The notes beneath the pieces are model-generated. The model ran no database searches, was not told where the DNA came from, and saw only the letters and a list, made by a program, of their open reading frames with translations. A program made the translations under genes and the position numbers. Positions 1 to 8,562 of a stretch of DNA of 64,000 bases are shown piece by piece. Position 1 is the first letter of the stretch; every line of letters starts with the position of its first letter. Source of the stretch: Mycobacterium sp. M26 (GTDB lineage Bacteria > Actinomycetota > Actinomycetes > Mycobacteriales > Mycobacteriaceae); contig NZ_LN929907.1 of the NCBI RefSeq assembly GCF_001494595.1, forward strand, positions 997,468-1,061,467. The letters run 5' to 3'.

Positions 1-422
1 CCAAGCAGCAGGACGAGCTGACCACCCTGGTCCAGGCCGTCGACGGCGAGCCGTTCGTGCTGCACCCCGGCGAGTTCGTCCTCGGATCGACGCTGGAGTG
101 CTGCAGCCTGCCCGACGACCTCGCCGGCCGACTGGAGGGCAAGTCCTCGCTGGGCCGGCTGGGACTGCTGACGCACTCCACCGCCGGGTTCATCGACCCC
201 GGTTTCTCCGGGCACATCACCCTGGAGCTGTCCAACGTCGCCAACCTGCCGATCACGCTGTGGCCCGGGATGAAGATCGGCCAGCTCTGCCTGCTGCGGC
301 TCACCAGCCCTGCCGAGCACCCGTACGGCAGCGCCAAGGTCGGCTCGAAATACCAGGGTCAGCGCGGTCCCACACCATCGCGTTCGTATCAGAACTTCAT
401 CCAGTCGCCGCGCGGCGAGTAA
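1..422 (+). CDS. dcd: dCTP deaminase, 3' part only
   Basis: The window opens inside this gene. The reading frame is open from base 3 and gives the last 139 residues; the family is about 190 long, so roughly the first 50 are missing. Conserved blocks are [13 protein letters not shown] and [14 protein letters not shown], which hold the active-site Ser/Arg and the catalytic Glu of the trimeric dUTPase/dCTP deaminase fold, then [11 protein letters not shown] near the C-terminus. The enzyme deaminates dCTP on the route to dTMP; the mycobacterial form is known to do both deamination and dUTP hydrolysis. One oddity is a Cys-Cys pair just before the Leu-Pro-Asp-Asp segment, where I recall a Leu-Phe pair in relatives. 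The next gene starts 157 bases downstream on the same strand. Confidence 0.95.
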   Translation, partial: KQQDELTTLVQAVDGEPFVLHPGEFVLGSTLECCSLPDDLAGRLEGKSSLGRLGLLTHSTAGFIDPGFSGHITLELSNVANLPITLWPGMKIGQLCLLRLTSPAEHPYGSAKVGSKYQGQRGPTPSRSYQNFIQSPRGE

Positions 423-578
423 CCTCGAACCTCCAGGGTCAGCTGCGCCCCGCCAGCTAAGCCGATTGGCTGTAACACCGCCCCTACCTGCGGCGATGAA
501 ACTTCTAGGTCGACCGGCTTCCGCCGGGGGAGCGCGGTAGCGGGTCGGGACCAGCTAGCAAACAACCTTGGAGGGTTC

Positions 579-2273
579 GTGGACATCGTGCTTGGTGTGT
601 CGATGACACCAACAACGGTCCGCATGGTGCTGGTCGAAGGCGAGAAGGCCGACGGGATCACCGTCGACCACGACGCGTTCGACATCAGCACCGATGAAGG
701 CACGGCAACCACAGCTGCCGACCAGGTGATCGCTGCCATCCTGGGCACCCGGGAGAGCGCGCAAGAGGGTGGCCACCGCCTGATCGCGACCGGCGTCACG
801 TGGACCGACTACGTCGGCGCCGCCGAACTGCGCGAGGCGCTGGCCGCCCGCAAGATCGACGACGTCGTCCTGGTGTCCGAGCTGCACGCCGCCGGTGCGC
901 TGGCCCAGGCGGTCGGACAAGCCGTCGGCTACGACCGCACCGCCCTGATGTTCCTCGAGCGTGACACTGCGACCCTGTCGGTGGTGCAGACCGCGACCGG
1001 CGACATCGTCAAGGTCGAAAGCCAGAGCCTGCACGCCCCCGATGCGGTGGCCGAACTGACCCGGATGGTCACCGATCTCGAAGACCTGGCCGAGCCGCCG
1101 CAGGGCCTGTTCATGGTCGGCTCCGGCATCGACGTCGCCGCCGTCAAGTCGCAGGTCGCGCAAGGCACGACGCTTCCGGTGCACGCGCCGGATGAAGCTG
1201 AGCTGGCCTTGGCCCGCGGTGCCGCCCTGGCATCGGCGACCACGCCTCGCTACGAGGCCTCCACCGTCGGCCTGGCTTACGCCCAGGACCGCGAGGGCAC
1301 CACCGCCGGCGCCGCGTACTCCGCGGGCGCCGACACCGAGATGGCCGCCGGCGCCACCCAGATGGCCGCCGCCGGATACATGGCCCCGCTGGGCTACAGC
1401 GAAGTGCCCGACGAGGACCTGGGCTACGACGCGGTGCCCGCCGACTTCGACGAGGTCGACGACGACGTCGTCGAGGAGCCCGGACGTAAGCCGTTCCTGC
1501 TGGTCGGCAGCGCGCTGACCTCGGTCTTCGTGGTCGGGGTGGTGGCGCTGGTGATCTCGCTGGCGGTCAGCATCCGGCCCACCGTCGACCAGCGGCCCAG
1601 CCCGGGCGAGAGCGTCATCGTCCCCAGCAGCCAGGCACCGGCCCCGGCGACACCGGAAGCCCAGGTGCCCGCACCGGCGCCGTCGTCGCCCGCCGAGACG
1701 ATCCAGGAACCGGTCCAGGTGGTGCAACAGGCGCCGCGCACGGTCTTCGTGACTCCGGCGCCGAAGGCACCCGCGCCCGCACCGGCGGCCCCGGCACCGG
1801 TGCCCGAGGCACCCGCTCCCGCACCGGCCGCACCGGCGCCCGCACCCGTGGTGCAGGCCCCGGCCCCGGTGATTCAAGCACCGGTCATCGCGCCGCCGAT
1901 CGTGGTGCTGCCCCCGCTGCTGCCGCCGTTCCTGCGGCCCCGCACCCCGCAATATCCGCAGTACACACCGACTCCGACGTACACCCCGACGCCGACGTAC
2001 ACCCCACCGACGTCGACACCGACTCCGACGTACACCGCGCCGCCGACGTACACGCCGCTGCCGACCTACACCCCGGAGCCCACCTACACTACGGTTCTAG
2101 TGGTTCCGGTGGCTCAGGATCGGACTCCGACGGCGGATCGCATGGCAGCAGCGGCCGCGGGTCCGGCGGCGGGGGGTCGCAGAACCCGATCTGGCCGTTG
2201 TTCCCCGGTTTCGGTCACTGAGACCCGAGTTCACCCGCCGTTAGCCCGGCGCTTGGTGTCGCGATGCAGTTAG
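579..2273 (+). CDS. DUF7159-type single-pass membrane protein with Pro/Thr/Tyr-rich tail; probable frameshift near its end
   Basis: The GTG start at 579 follows a GGAGGG Shine-Dalgarno at 570-575. The first 225 or so residues begin MDIVLGVSMTPTTVRMVLVE and resemble an actin-like/Hsp70-like nucleotide-binding fold of the mycobacterial DUF7159 family (family assignment from memory). An acidic linker leads to one membrane helix at about residues 306-330, then a long Pro/Ala stretch and a block of YTPTPTYTP-type repeats (about 1948-2090). The open frame runs to 2273 (564 aa), but its last 60 codons look out of phase. From 2093 the alternative frame reads as a Gly/Ser tail ending NPIWPLFPGFGH with a stop at 2219-2221. 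One missing base near 2092/2093 would give a 547-residue protein. Function unknown; the layout suggests a cytoplasmic sensor domain with an extracytoplasmic tail. Confidence 0.75.
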   Translation: MDIVLGVSMTPTTVRMVLVEGEKADGITVDHDAFDISTDEGTATTAADQVIAAILGTRESAQEGGHRLIATGVTWTDYVGAAELREALAARKIDDVVLVSELHAAGALAQAVGQAVGYDRTALMFLERDTATLSVVQTATGDIVKVESQSLHAPDAVAELTRMVTDLEDLAEPPQGLFMVGSGIDVAAVKSQVAQGTTLPVHAPDEAELALARGAALASATTPRYEASTVGLAYAQDREGTTAGAAYSAGADTEMAAGATQMAAAGYMAPLGYSEVPDEDLGYDAVPADFDEVDDDVVEEPGRKPFLLVGSALTSVFVVGVVALVISLAVSIRPTVDQRPSPGESVIVPSSQAPAPATPEAQVPAPAPSSPAETIQEPVQVVQQAPRTVFVTPAPKAPAPAPAAPAPVPEAPAPAPAAPAPAPVVQAPAPVIQAPVIAPPIVVLPPLLPPFLRPRTPQYPQYTPTPTYTPTPTYTPPTSTPTPTYTAPPTYTPLPTYTPEPTYTTVLVVPVAQDRTPTADRMAAAAAGPAAGGRRTRSGRCSPVSVTETRVHPPLARRLVSRCS

Positions 2274-2288
2274 CTCATCGCCGCTGCC

Positions 2289-2294
2289 TATAGA
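2289..2294 (+). promoter_or_regulatory. candidate -10 box for leaderless udgA transcript
   Basis: TATAGA lies six bases before the ATG at 2301 and no Shine-Dalgarno is visible. This matches the mycobacterial leaderless pattern, with a TANNNT box 6-9 bases ahead of the start codon. Inferred from spacing only. Confidence 0.5.
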
Positions 2295-2300
2295 GGCAGT

Positions 2301-3629
2301 ATGCGATGCACTGTATTCGGTACCGGCTACCTGGGAGCCACGCACGCCGCCGGGATGGCCGCACTGGGCCACGAGGTTGTCGGCGTCGACATCGACCCCG
2401 GCAAGATCGCGAAACTGTCCGCCGGCGACATCCCGTTCTACGAACCGGGACTGGCAAAAGTGTTGCGGGACAACTTGTCTGCCGGTCGGCTGCGCTTCAC
2501 CACCGACTATGAACTGGCCGCCGACTTCGCCGACGTGCATTTCCTGGGCGTCGGCACCCCGCAGAAGAAGGGCGAGTACGGCGCCGACCTGCGCCACGTC
2601 AATGCCGTGATCGACGAACTCGTCCCGCGGCTGACCCGGCCAGCCGTGATCGTCGGCAAATCGACTGTGCCGGTGGGCACCGCGGCCGAGCTCGCCCGGC
2701 GGGCGCAGTCGCTGACCCGCGACGGCGTCGACGTCGAAGTCGCCTGGAACCCGGAATTCCTCCGGGAAGGATTCGCAGTGCACGACACCCTGCACCCCGA
2801 CCGCATCGTCGTTGGGGTGCAACCGGATTCGACCCGGGCTGAAGCCGCGTTGCGCGAGATGTATGCACCGCTGCTGGCCGACGACGTGCCGTTCCTGCTC
2901 ACCGATCTGCAGACCGCTGAACTGGTCAAGGTCTCGGCCAACGCGTTTCTGGCCACCAAGATCTCGTTCATCAATGCGATCTCGGAGGTGTGTGAGGCAG
3001 CCGGCGCCGATGTCCGCGTGCTGGCCGACGCGCTGGGCTATGACCCGCGCATCGGCCGCCGCTTCCTCAACGCCGGACTCGGGTTCGGCGGTGGTTGCCT
3101 GCCCAAGGACATTCGCGCGTTCATGGCCCGTGCCGGCGAACTCGGCGCCAATCACGCCCTGACATTCCTGCGGGAGGTGGACAGCATCAACATGCGCCGT
3201 CGCACCCGCATGGTGGAACTGGCCACCACCGCCTGCGGCGGCTCGCTGCTGGGCGCCAACGTCGCTGTGCTCGGGGCGGCGTTCAAGCCCGAATCCGACG
3301 ATGTGCGCGACTCCCCGGCCCTCAACGTGGCCGGCATGCTGCAACTCAACGGTGCCACCGTCAACGTCTACGACCCGAAGGCGATGGAGAACTCGCAGCG
3401 GCTGTTTCCCACGCTCAACTACTCGACCTCGGCGCTGGAGGCCTGCGACCGCGCCGACGCGGTGCTGGTGCTCACCGAGTGGCAGGAATTCCTCGACCTC
3501 GAGCCGCACACCCTGGCAGCCACGGTGCGGGCCCAGGTGATCGTCGACGGCCGCAACTGCCTGGACAACGAACGCTGGTCGGCTGCCGGCTGGACCGTCC
3601 ACGCGCTGGGACGGCCGCCCGCGCGCTAA
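2301..3629 (+). CDS. udgA: UDP-glucose 6-dehydrogenase
   Basis: Oxidises UDP-glucose to UDP-glucuronate with two NAD+ and so supplies glucuronic acid for surface glycans. The 442-residue protein has the N-terminal dinucleotide loop GTGYLG (residues 7-12), a central helix-rich region, and the catalytic motif GFGGGCLPKD with the nucleophilic Cys at about residue 266. The C-terminal UDP-sugar domain follows, with FKPESDDVRDSP. Length is normal for the family. It starts 27 bases after the preceding frame and appears to have its own leaderless promoter. A glycosyltransferase operon 30 kb away contains a GT2 enzyme resembling glucuronosyltransferases, a plausible user of the product. Confidence 0.92.
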   Translation: MRCTVFGTGYLGATHAAGMAALGHEVVGVDIDPGKIAKLSAGDIPFYEPGLAKVLRDNLSAGRLRFTTDYELAADFADVHFLGVGTPQKKGEYGADLRHVNAVIDELVPRLTRPAVIVGKSTVPVGTAAELARRAQSLTRDGVDVEVAWNPEFLREGFAVHDTLHPDRIVVGVQPDSTRAEAALREMYAPLLADDVPFLLTDLQTAELVKVSANAFLATKISFINAISEVCEAAGADVRVLADALGYDPRIGRRFLNAGLGFGGGCLPKDIRAFMARAGELGANHALTFLREVDSINMRRRTRMVELATTACGGSLLGANVAVLGAAFKPESDDVRDSPALNVAGMLQLNGATVNVYDPKAMENSQRLFPTLNYSTSALEACDRADAVLVLTEWQEFLDLEPHTLAATVRAQVIVDGRNCLDNERWSAAGWTVHALGRPPAR

Positions 3630-3716
3630 CGCGTCACTCGGCCACATCCGGCGTCATCGCGCCTTAAGATCGCTTTGCCCGCAAATAGTCGGGCCGATGC
3701 CGGGGGAGGTGGCGAT

Positions 3717-6059
3717 GTGTTGAAGACCTCGCACATCGCGACTGCCGCCGCCGCCGTGTTCGTCGTCTTCGTCGGGTGGATCATCGGCGGCCTCTCGCAC
3801 GGGACATCGCTGCAGGCCGTCGACGACATCGTCTTCGTGGTCCTCACCATCCCGTCGGTCATCCTGGCCGCCATGGCGGCACGTTCCACGAACGGCCGGC
3901 TGCGCGCGGCGTGGATCGCCATGGCCATCGGGTTGGTGGGCTGGGCCGTCGGCGACATCCTCTGGGCCTACTACGAACTGTCCGCCGACGAGGTGCCCTT
4001 CCCGTCGCTTGCCGACGCGGCCTACCTGATCATGCCCGTCGGCTTCTGCGTCGGCCTGCTGCTGTTCCCCGCCGATCGCAGCCGCCAGTTCCGTGGGCGC
4101 ATGCTGCTCGACGGTCTGATCGTGGCCGGATCGTTGTTCCTGGCCAGCTGGGTGACGATCCTGCGGCCGCTGTATGAGGCCGGTGCCGACACCACGCTGA
4201 CTCTCGTGCTCTCACTGGCCTATCCGGTCTCCGATGTGGTGATCCTGACCATCGCCGCGGTCGCAGCCGTCCGGGCCGCTCCCGACCAGCGTCTGGTGCT
4301 GAGCCTGCTCACTGTCGCGATGACTTGTATTGCCCTGTCCGACAGTGCCTTTGCCTACCTGTCGCTCAAGAGCGAATACACCAGCGGCAACGTGATCGAT
4401 ATCGGGTGGGTGGCCGGGCTGCTGCTCATCATGGTCGCGGCGACGGCGAGCCGGGAAGGTGCCCATGACACGCGCCGCCAGGTGTCGCTGCCGGGATGGG
4501 CGTCCATCTGGTTCCCGTACGCACCGCTGTTACTGGTCGGCATCGTGGCGGCCACCGAACCTCCGTCGACATTCCAGACGCCGTTGGTGGAATTCGTCGG
4601 CGCGCTGCTGGTGGTGACGGTGTTGGCCCGTCAGTTCGTCGCGGTCAGTGAGAACAGGCGCCTGCTGAAAGTCGTTGCCGAACAAGCCCTGCGTGATCCG
4701 CTGACGGGGCTGGGCAACCGCGCGATGTTCGCCGACCGGCTGGACCTGGCGATGGGCCAGCGGGCCCGGGACAACACCCCGGTGAGCCTGATCGCGCTGG
4801 ACCTCAACGATTTCAAGCTCGTCAACGACACGTTGGGGCATGCCGCCGGTGACGACCTGCTCAACCGGGCCGGCGAACGGATCCTCGGCTGCGTCCGCAA
4901 CAGCGACACCGTGGCCCGCCTCGGCGGTGATGAGTTCGTGGTCCTGGTCGAAGGTGATGCCGCCACTGCGGATCGGATCGCGCAGCGGGTGGTGACCTCG
5001 TTCGACAAGCCGTTCCTCATCGAGGGCCACGAACTGTTCATCCGCCCCAGCGTGGGACTGGCGGTCGCCGACACCGGTCAGGGCGCGCTGTCGGCTGAGG
5101 ATCTGCTCAAGCAAGCCGACGTGGCGATGTACTCGGCCAAGAAGGCCAGGAGCCATGGGGTGCAGCGGTTTTCCCCGGAGATGTACCGGATGGCCGATGA
5201 CGGCTCGCTCAACCGACTGGGTGGCGCAGCAGGACAATCGGATCGAGTCGTCGACGCCCAGCTTGCCGAACTCCGGCAGGCCATCGACCAGTTCGAACTC
5301 ACCGTCCTGTACCAACCCAAGGTCGACATCCGCACCCAACACATCGGCGGCGTCGAGGCGCTGGTGCGCTGGCGGCATCCCGAGCGCGGACTGCTGGGTC
5401 CCGACGAGTTCCTGCCGCTGGTCCGCCGCTACGGCCTGATGGGATCCATCACCGAACTCGTCATCAACATGGCCCTCGACGATGTGCTGCAGTTCCGCAC
5501 GGTGGCGCCGGATCTCTCTGTCGCGGTGAACATCTCCGCGCCGCTGTTCGCCGACACCCACTTGCCCACCCGGGTGGCGCGCGCGCTGGCCGACCGGAAT
5601 CTCAGTTCCTCCGCACTCACCCTGGAGATCACCGAGGACCTGCTGCTGGGCAATCTGGAGAAGACCCGGGAAGTGCTCGATGTGTTGCGCGGCAACGGAA
5701 TCGCGATCGCCATCGACGACTTCGGCAGCGGCTACTCCACCCTGGCCTACCTCTGCGACCTTCCCGTCGACGAAGTGAAACTGGACCGCGAACTCGTCGC
5801 CGCCGTCGTCGACGACGCCCGGGTCGCCACGGTGGTGCGTTACAGCGTGGACCTGGCCCACGAACTGGGTCTGACGACGGTCGCCGAGGGTGTCGAAAGT
5901 GCCGACCTGGCAGCCCGGGTCGCCGAACTGGGCTGCGACGTGATGCAGGGCTTCTACTACAGCCCGCCGGTACCGCCCCTGGAACTGCTGCAGATTCTCT
6001 TGGCGGCCAACAGCCCCGCACAACCGATCCCCGGTCGGCATTCACACCATCTGACGTAG
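3717..6059 (+). CDS. membrane-bound diguanylate cyclase/phosphodiesterase (GGDEF-EAL)
   Basis: I chose GTG 3717 (780 aa) over the longer open frame from TTG 3675, because GGGGGAGG at 3702-3709 sits seven bases upstream. The first 310 or so residues form about ten hydrophobic segments, a MASE-like integral membrane sensor. A GGDEF domain follows with an intact GGDEF at residues 403-407 and an RNSD sequence five residues before it that fits the RxxD product-inhibition site. The EAL domain has EALVRW at about 547 and IDDFGSGYSTL further on, so both catalytic motifs look intact. The protein should make and/or degrade cyclic di-GMP at the membrane; which activity dominates cannot be read from the sequence. 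It lies between udgA and a mycothiol-type enzyme with no obvious operon partner. Confidence 0.9.
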   Translation: MLKTSHIATAAAAVFVVFVGWIIGGLSHGTSLQAVDDIVFVVLTIPSVILAAMAARSTNGRLRAAWIAMAIGLVGWAVGDILWAYYELSADEVPFPSLADAAYLIMPVGFCVGLLLFPADRSRQFRGRMLLDGLIVAGSLFLASWVTILRPLYEAGADTTLTLVLSLAYPVSDVVILTIAAVAAVRAAPDQRLVLSLLTVAMTCIALSDSAFAYLSLKSEYTSGNVIDIGWVAGLLLIMVAATASREGAHDTRRQVSLPGWASIWFPYAPLLLVGIVAATEPPSTFQTPLVEFVGALLVVTVLARQFVAVSENRRLLKVVAEQALRDPLTGLGNRAMFADRLDLAMGQRARDNTPVSLIALDLNDFKLVNDTLGHAAGDDLLNRAGERILGCVRNSDTVARLGGDEFVVLVEGDAATADRIAQRVVTSFDKPFLIEGHELFIRPSVGLAVADTGQGALSAEDLLKQADVAMYSAKKARSHGVQRFSPEMYRMADDGSLNRLGGAAGQSDRVVDAQLAELRQAIDQFELTVLYQPKVDIRTQHIGGVEALVRWRHPERGLLGPDEFLPLVRRYGLMGSITELVINMALDDVLQFRTVAPDLSVAVNISAPLFADTHLPTRVARALADRNLSSSALTLEITEDLLLGNLEKTREVLDVLRGNGIAIAIDDFGSGYSTLAYLCDLPVDEVKLDRELVAAVVDDARVATVVRYSVDLAHELGLTTVAEGVESADLAARVAELGCDVMQGFYYSPPVPPLELLQILLAANSPAQPIPGRHSHHLT

Positions 6060-6068
6060 GTTGCGACT

Positions 6069-6833
6069 ATGGATTTCCCCGAAGAGCTGATCACCGAGAA
6101 CGCGGCCTTCGCCGAACTCTTCTACGACGCCGACCTGTCGACCCCGGTGCCGACCTGCCCGGAGTGGACGCTCGCGCAGCTGATGCGCCATGTCGGCCGG
6201 GGTGACCGCTGGTGCACGCAGATCGTGGCCCAGCAGTCGATGGACGCCATCGACCCGCGCACCGTCGCCGGGGGTAAGCCCCCGGAGGGCCGCGACAACG
6301 AGCTGGCCTGGCTGCACGAGGGCCCGCAGATGCTGATCGAGGCCGTCGCCCGAACCGGCCCGGACACCCCCGTGTGGACCTTCCTGGGACCCCGGCCGGC
6401 GAAGTGGTGGATCCGGCGTCGCCTGCACGAGACCGCCGTGCACCGCGCCGATGCCGCCCTGGCCCTGGGGGCCGGCTTCTACCTCGACCCGGCGGTCGCG
6501 GCCGACGGCATCACCGAGTACCTCGAGCGGGTGTTCGTGCGCGCCGACGCCGAAGGACCGGCCGGCGGGGACCGGCCGCTCGGCGACGGCCAGTCGCTGC
6601 ACCTGCACGCCACCGACCCCGGCCTCGGGACCGCCGGCGAGTGGACCATCCTGGGTCGGCCCGACGGGATCGCCGTGGACCACGAGCACGGCAAGGCCAC
6701 CACCGCCCTGCGCGGCCCGGCTCGCGACCTGCTGCTGGCGATCGTGCGCCGCGCCCCGGTGGCCGAGCTGGACATCGAGATGTTCGGCGAAGCGCACGTC
6801 TGGGACACCTGGTTGGCCCGCACGCCGTTCTGA
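6069..6833 (+). CDS. maleylpyruvate isomerase / mycothiol-dependent DinB-like family protein
   Basis: A 254-residue protein with an N-terminal four-helix metal-binding domain of the MDMPI/DinB type. Visible features are the early CPEWTLAQLMRHVG block, with the His usually used for metal binding, and a later WWIRRRLHETAVHRADA block with two more His. The C-terminal part resembles the sterol-carrier-like MDMPI_C domain. Such proteins use or resemble users of mycothiol, but most members have no proven substrate. By position it would correspond to Rv0332 (synteny inference). The ATG is nine bases after the upstream stop, so co-transcription is possible. Confidence 0.75.
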   Translation: MDFPEELITENAAFAELFYDADLSTPVPTCPEWTLAQLMRHVGRGDRWCTQIVAQQSMDAIDPRTVAGGKPPEGRDNELAWLHEGPQMLIEAVARTGPDTPVWTFLGPRPAKWWIRRRLHETAVHRADAALALGAGFYLDPAVAADGITEYLERVFVRADAEGPAGGDRPLGDGQSLHLHATDPGLGTAGEWTILGRPDGIAVDHEHGKATTALRGPARDLLLAIVRRAPVAELDIEMFGEAHVWDTWLARTPF

Positions 6834-6852
6834 GCCGGTAACTTGAGCCTTC

Positions 6853-7227
6853 ATGAGCACCTCTGAGATCGCCACCGTTCTCGCCTGGCATGACGCGCTG
6901 AACTCCTCGGACCTCGACACCCTGGTGTCGCTGTCCAGCGACGACATCGAGATCGGCGACGCCAACGGCGCCGCGCAGGGTCATGCCGCACTGCGCGACT
7001 GGGCGCAGGGCTCCACGGTGGCCATCGAGGTCGGCCAGATCTACTACCACGACGGCGTCGTCGTCGTCGAAGAGCAACTGACGTCGAAGTCCGATCCCGC
7101 CGACACCAGCACCGCGGCCTCGGCGTTCCGGGTGGTCCACGACCACGTCACCTCGGTGTTCCGCCACGACAGCCTGGCCGCCGCGCTGGAGGCCACCGAG
7201 CTGACCGACGAGGACCTGCAGGTCTGA
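6853..7227 (+). CDS. SnoaL/NTF2-like small protein
   Basis: A 124-residue protein starting MSTSEIATVLAWHDALNSSD, the usual opening of SnoaL-like/NTF2-fold polyketide-cyclase proteins: one helix, then a curved sheet. Acidic residues and a HDGVVVVEEQL strand fit that fold. No catalytic residues can be assigned. It is 19 bases after the MDMPI-like gene on the same strand. The same length and position are expected for Rv0333 of M. tuberculosis, an unknown (synteny inference). Confidence 0.6.
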   Translation: MSTSEIATVLAWHDALNSSDLDTLVSLSSDDIEIGDANGAAQGHAALRDWAQGSTVAIEVGQIYYHDGVVVVEEQLTSKSDPADTSTAASAFRVVHDHVTSVFRHDSLAAALEATELTDEDLQV

Positions 7228-7262
7228 TCACCCTCACCGATGACTTCGGCGAGCCGGGGTAG

Positions 7263-7289
7263 TCACACCCTCTGAGACAGGAGGTGTGA
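7263..7289 (+). promoter_or_regulatory. inverted repeat overlapping the Shine-Dalgarno of the VOC gene
   Basis: Arms TCACACC (7263-7269) and GGTGTGA (7283-7289) are perfect complements around a 13-base loop. The right-hand arm covers part of the strong AGGAGGTG ribosome-binding site of the gene starting at 7293. A folded mRNA would hide the site. Regulation is an inference from geometry only. Confidence 0.4.
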
Positions 7290-7292
7290 AAC

Positions 7293-7646
7293 ATGGCGAT
7301 TGATCATGTGCTGGCCGTCGTCCCCGTGCGCGACGTCGACACCAGCGGCCGCTGGTACGCGACCTTGTTCGGCAGGCCCGCCGACAACCATCCCATGCCC
7401 ACGCTGCTGGAGTGGCAGGTCCGTCCCGGCGCGTGGGTGCAGGTGTTCGACGAGCCCGGGAAGGCCGGCGGCGGGCTGCTCAACTTTGCGGTCGACGATC
7501 TCGACGGCCACCTCGAGGAGCTGCGCGGCCGCGGCCTGATGCCCGGCGCGATCGTCGAGGCGAACAAGGGTGTGCGGTTGTCGACGCTGGCCGATCCCGA
7601 CGGCAACCAGATCACGCTCATCGGGGGATTCCGCGTCGAGTACTGA
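7293..7646 (+). CDS. VOC-superfamily (glyoxalase/dioxygenase fold) protein
   Basis: A 117-residue, single-module glyoxalase-like protein. It opens with MAIDHVLAVVPVRDVDTSGRW, has a conserved FAVDDLDGHLEEL strand-helix, and ends in the family signature LADPDGNQITLI. The paired beta-alpha-beta modules of this fold usually bind a divalent metal, but substrate cannot be inferred. The ATG follows a strong AGGAGGTG that is itself part of an inverted repeat. Confidence 0.8.
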   Translation: MAIDHVLAVVPVRDVDTSGRWYATLFGRPADNHPMPTLLEWQVRPGAWVQVFDEPGKAGGGLLNFAVDDLDGHLEELRGRGLMPGAIVEANKGVRLSTLADPDGNQITLIGGFRVEY

Positions 7647-7683
7647 CGGCGGCACCGGGCGGGCTGGACTGTGGCGCTCGTTC

Positions 7684-7689
7684 TAGGCT
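7684..7689 (+). promoter_or_regulatory. candidate -10 box for leaderless rmlA
   Basis: TAGGCT is six bases before the ATG at 7696 and no ribosome-binding site is visible, which suggests a leaderless transcript. Inferred from spacing only. Confidence 0.4.
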
Positions 7690-7695
7690 TACCGG

Positions 7696-8562
7696 ATGCG
7701 GGGAATCATCCTGGCAGGGGGATCGGGCACTCGCATGTACCCGGTGACCACCGGAGTCAGCAAGCAACTGCTGCCGGTGTACGACAAGCCGATGATCTAC
7801 TACCCGCTGTCCACGCTGCTGCTGGCGGGGATTCGCGACATCCTGGTGATCACCACGGCGTCGGACGCACCGGCCTTCCAGCGCCTCCTCGGCGACGGCT
7901 CGGCGTTCGGCGCTGCGATCAGCTACGCGGTGCAGGACCGGCCGGCGGGCCTGGCCCAGGCATTCCTGATCGGCGCCGAACACATCGGCACCGAACCGGT
8001 GGCATTGATCCTGGGCGACAACATCTTCTACGGTCCCGGCGTCGGCACCAGCCTGAGCCGGTTCAGCGACGTCGATGGTGGCGCGATCTTCGCCTACTGG
8101 GTGGCCAACCCGTCGGCCTATGGCGTCGTCGAATTCGACGCCACCGGAACCGCGGTGTCGCTAGAGGAAAAACCCGCCGCCCCGCGATCCCACTACGCGG
8201 TGCCCGGGCTGTACTTCTACGACAACGACGTCATCGACATCGCCCGCAGCCTCACGCCGTCGGCGCGTGGCGAACTGGAGATCACCGAGATCAACCAGAT
8301 CTATCTCGACCAGGGCAGGCTGACCGTCGAGGTGTTGCCACGCGGAACCGCCTGGCTGGACACCGGGACGTTCGATTCCCTTTTGGACGCAGCCGATTTC
8401 GTGCGCACCATCGAAGCACGACAGGGACTGAAGATCTCCTGCCCGGAAGAGATCGCCTGGCGGATGGGTTTCATCGACGACGACCAGCTCACCGAGCGGG
8501 CGCACACCCTGCTCAAGTCAGGCTATGGCGGTTACCTGTTGGAGCTGCTGGAGCGGGGGTAG
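7696..8562 (+). CDS. rmlA: glucose-1-phosphate thymidylyltransferase
   Basis: Joins glucose-1-phosphate and dTTP to give dTDP-glucose, first step of dTDP-rhamnose synthesis; rhamnose links arabinogalactan to peptidoglycan, so the gene is essential in mycobacteria. The 288-residue product has the nucleotide-binding signature [11 protein letters not shown] near residue 6, [16 protein letters not shown], the sugar-binding [10 protein letters not shown] and the EEKP motif; the length is standard. Its last 50 bases overlap the 3' end of the convergent YibE/F gene, so both genes code there in opposite directions. Confidence 0.96.
   Translation: MRGIILAGGSGTRMYPVTTGVSKQLLPVYDKPMIYYPLSTLLLAGIRDILVITTASDAPAFQRLLGDGSAFGAAISYAVQDRPAGLAQAFLIGAEHIGTEPVALILGDNIFYGPGVGTSLSRFSDVDGGAIFAYWVANPSAYGVVEFDATGTAVSLEEKPAAPRSHYAVPGLYFYDNDVIDIARSLTPSARGELEITEINQIYLDQGRLTVEVLPRGTAWLDTGTFDSLLDAADFVRTIEARQGLKISCPEEIAWRMGFIDDDQLTERAHTLLKSGYGGYLLELLERG

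Noticed and set aside
1948..2090. YTPTP repeat block as a CRISPR or structural DNA repeat
   Set aside because: The period follows codons of a Pro/Thr/Tyr-rich protein tail, so it is coding low complexity.
2241..3647. 468-residue open frame antisense to udgA
   Set aside because: Shadow of a clear UDP-glucose dehydrogenase, with no recognisable motif.
4530..6041. 503-residue open frame antisense to the GGDEF-EAL gene
   Set aside because: Low-information composition typical of antisense GC frames; the opposite strand has intact catalytic motifs.
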